Positions 3,769-5,389 of a stretch of 5,389 nucleotides of DNA are shown piece by piece. The stretch comes from JACDCA01 sp040881785 (GTDB lineage Bacteria > Acidobacteriota > Vicinamibacteria > Vicinamibacterales > 2-12-FULL-66-21): positions 1 through 5,389 of the forward strand of contig JBBECO010000087.1 in the NCBI GenBank assembly GCA_040881785.1, read 5' to 3'. Below the pieces are notes generated by a model. The model was not told the DNA's origin. It was given only the letters and a program-made list of their open reading frames with translations, and made no database searches. The stretch's first letter is position 1. Each line of letters starts with the position of its first letter. Made by a program: the position numbers and the translations under genes.

Positions 3769-5389
3769 ATGTCCCTGCGTAAACTCTCGGCGCTGTTCGC
3801 GCTGACCCTTGCGATGACCGTCGCGCCTGCGTACGCGCAGCAGACGGGCGGGATCGTGGGCAAGGTCGTGGATTCCGGCGGCGGGGTGCTGCCGGGCGTT
3901 ACGGTCGAGGCGAGGGCTGACGTTCTGCCCGCGCCCCGCGTGACGGTGACGGGCGGCGAAGGCGAGTACCGCTTTCCTGCGCTGCCCCCGGGCAACTACA
4001 CACTGACGTTTACGCTGTCGGGCATGCAGACGCACACCCGGCTGGCGCTCGTACAGCTCCAGGCGGAAACCGTCGCGAACGCCACTCTTGTCGTACAGGG
4101 TGTGACCGAGACCGTGACGGTCACCGCCACGACCTCGCTCGTCGACCCGAACACCTCCACGATCAAGAGCGCCGTGTCCAACGAGCAGATCATGTCGCTC
4201 CCTGTCGGTCAGGAATACCGGGATCTGGTCAAGCTGATTCCCGGCGTCCAGTACACCGAGGATTCCACCCGCGGCCCCGCCGCCGGCGGCAGCGGCCAGG
4301 ACAACGTCTATCAGTTCGACGGCGCCAATGTGACGCTGCCGCTGTTCGGCACGCTGGCGTCGGAGCCCGCCTCGCACGACATTGCCCAGGTGACCACGAT
4401 CAAGGGGGGTGCGCGCGCGGTCGATTTCGACCGCTCCGGAGGCTTCACCATCGACTCGGTCAGCAAATCGGGCACGAGCCGCTTCAGCGGGGAGCTCAGC
4501 TTCCAGCTGATGGACAACAGGTTCGTGAATGAGCTGGACAGCGGCATCGGTTCGCGCCACGAGCAGGACCGGACCTGGCTGACAGGGAACATCGGCGGCC
4601 CCATTCTTCCCGAGCGGCTGTTTTTTTACGGGTCGTACTACCGTCCCGAGATCACCCGCCACAACGTCGCCAACAAGTACGGCGAGCTGCCGGATTACAC
4701 GCGTGTCCGCAATGAGGGCTTCGGCAAGCTGACCTTCACGCCGATGAGCTCGGTGCTGCTCAATGCCAGCTATCGCGATTCGCACCGGCTGGACAAGGGC
4801 GACCTGTTCGGCGACCGGACGGCGCCCACGGCGGGCAGCGGCGACGAGAGATGGCAGAAGATCGGCGCGGTCGAGGGTTCATGGATCGTCAATTCCCGGA
4901 GCCACTTCACGTTCAAGTACACGTACTTCGGCCTCGAAACGTCTGCCCGCCCGGATAACGAGGCGCAGGTCAACATCAGCACCGATCTTGGGACACAGCT
5001 CGACGTCGCCAATCTGGACAGGGTCGGGCGATTGAGTGTGCCGAATCCCGTTGCAGGCGCGACGGCCTACAACGCGTTCATCCAGCCGCTGATCGACCGC
5101 TACGGCTACGTCGAGGACGGCGTGCGCAAGGGTGGCGGCCTCGTCGGTTTCGGAAGCCAGTTCAACGACCAGGACTTCTTCCGCAACAATGTGCAGTTTG
5201 CCTACAACGTTCACTTCGGCGGAAGGATCTCCCACGAGCTGCATGCCGGTTACCAGCGGTATGTCGATCGCGAGGAGTTGCTGCGCCGCTCCAACGGCTG
5301 GGGACCGATCTCTGTGCCGGGCGGCCGCTCGACACCGCCTCCCGGGGCCAACCAGCCGGCGTTCTACACGGCGGTCATCCAGCAGCAGC
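3769..5389 (+). CDS. TonB-dependent outer-membrane receptor, Oar-like, N-terminal part
   Basis: The gene is open for 540 codons and continues past the right edge; such receptors usually run to about 900-1,200 residues, so the C-terminal half of the barrel is missing here. Residues 1-23 are a Sec signal peptide ending in AYA before QQ. Residues about 27-110 form a carboxypeptidase-regulatory-like beta-sandwich (GKVVDSGG, LPGVTVEA, GEYRFPALPPGNYTL). TETVTVTA at 113-120 fits a TonB box. The plug follows (about 128-245), with LPVGQEYRDLVKLIPGV at 144-160, YQFDGANV at 181-188 and an SKSGT element that normally precedes the first barrel strand. From about 250 the sequence shows alternating aromatic/polar strands typical of the barrel (for example RLFFYGSYYRPE). 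It should import a substrate across the outer membrane using TonB energy. The substrate cannot be read from sequence; the divergent M14 peptidase hints at peptides or protein fragments. The ATG is supported by GGGAGG 8 nt upstream and by the signal peptide. Confidence 0.93.
   Translation, partial: MSLRKLSALFALTLAMTVAPAYAQQTGGIVGKVVDSGGGVLPGVTVEARADVLPAPRVTVTGGEGEYRFPALPPGNYTLTFTLSGMQTHTRLALVQLQAETVANATLVVQGVTETVTVTATTSLVDPNTSTIKSAVSNEQIMSLPVGQEYRDLVKLIPGVQYTEDSTRGPAAGGSGQDNVYQFDGANVTLPLFGTLASEPASHDIAQVTTIKGGARAVDFDRSGGFTIDSVSKSGTSRFSGELSFQLMDNRFVNELDSGIGSRHEQDRTWLTGNIGGPILPERLFFYGSYYRPEITRHNVANKYGELPDYTRVRNEGFGKLTFTPMSSVLLNASYRDSHRLDKGDLFGDRTAPTAGSGDERWQKIGAVEGSWIVNSRSHFTFKYTYFGLETSARPDNEAQVNISTDLGTQLDVANLDRVGRLSVPNPVAGATAYNAFIQPLIDRYGYVEDGVRKGGGLVGFGSQFNDQDFFRNNVQFAYNVHFGGRISHELHAGYQRYVDREELLRRSNGWGPISVPGGRSTPPPGANQPAFYTAVIQQQ

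Noticed and set aside
3646..4785. N-terminal extension of the peptidase frame to an ATG at 4785 (920 residues in total)
   Set aside because: It is antisense to the receptor coding sequence, has no domain signal and is Arg/Gly-rich. The GTG at 3645 has an ideal Shine-Dalgarno and begins a signal peptide.

Overview
The window is GC-rich (roughly two thirds G+C by eye) and carries two complete genes and one gene cut by the right edge. The combination suggests a soil-type Acidobacteriota, possibly the Vicinamibacteria. The clues are a large SusC/Oar-like TonB-dependent receptor with an N-terminal carboxypeptidase-regulatory-like domain, an exported M14 metallopeptidase with the GLRNR..LSEAF signature, a cytoplasmic Hanks-type Ser/Thr kinase, and GC-rich intergenic repeats. 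This placement is an inference from gene style, not from a marker gene.

Layout. Positions 1-171 are non-coding as far as I can see. They hold GC hairpins, a short T-run, four perfect tandem copies of an octamer (CGTCGTGY), and a TCTAAT -10-like box 7 nt before a GTG start that has no Shine-Dalgarno. Positions 172-1902 (+) encode a 576-residue tandem protein: a canonical Ser/Thr kinase fused to a second kinase fold whose VAIK, HRD and DFG motifs have all decayed, so it is a pseudokinase. Positions 1903-2022 separate convergent genes and are almost filled by a 97-nt imperfect inverted repeat made of three 9-nt units per arm. Positions 2023-3645 (-) encode a secreted M14 zinc peptidase with a complete catalytic set. 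Positions 3646-3768 are a compact divergent promoter region with a 17-nt tandem repeat, a perfect TATAAT facing right, a TATGAT facing left, and good ribosome-binding sites on both sides. Positions 3769-5389 (+) encode the first 540 residues of the TonB-dependent receptor, which runs off the window.

How they may work together. The divergent receptor and peptidase look like a small envelope unit in which an exported peptidase trims peptides or protein fragments and the outer-membrane receptor imports a related substrate. This is inferred from gene arrangement and family knowledge only. The kinase is on the far side of a strong hairpin, transcribed convergently, and is probably an independent signalling gene. 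The most unusual item is the kinase-pseudokinase fusion. I do not see a defence system, CRISPR array, mobile element or RNA gene.
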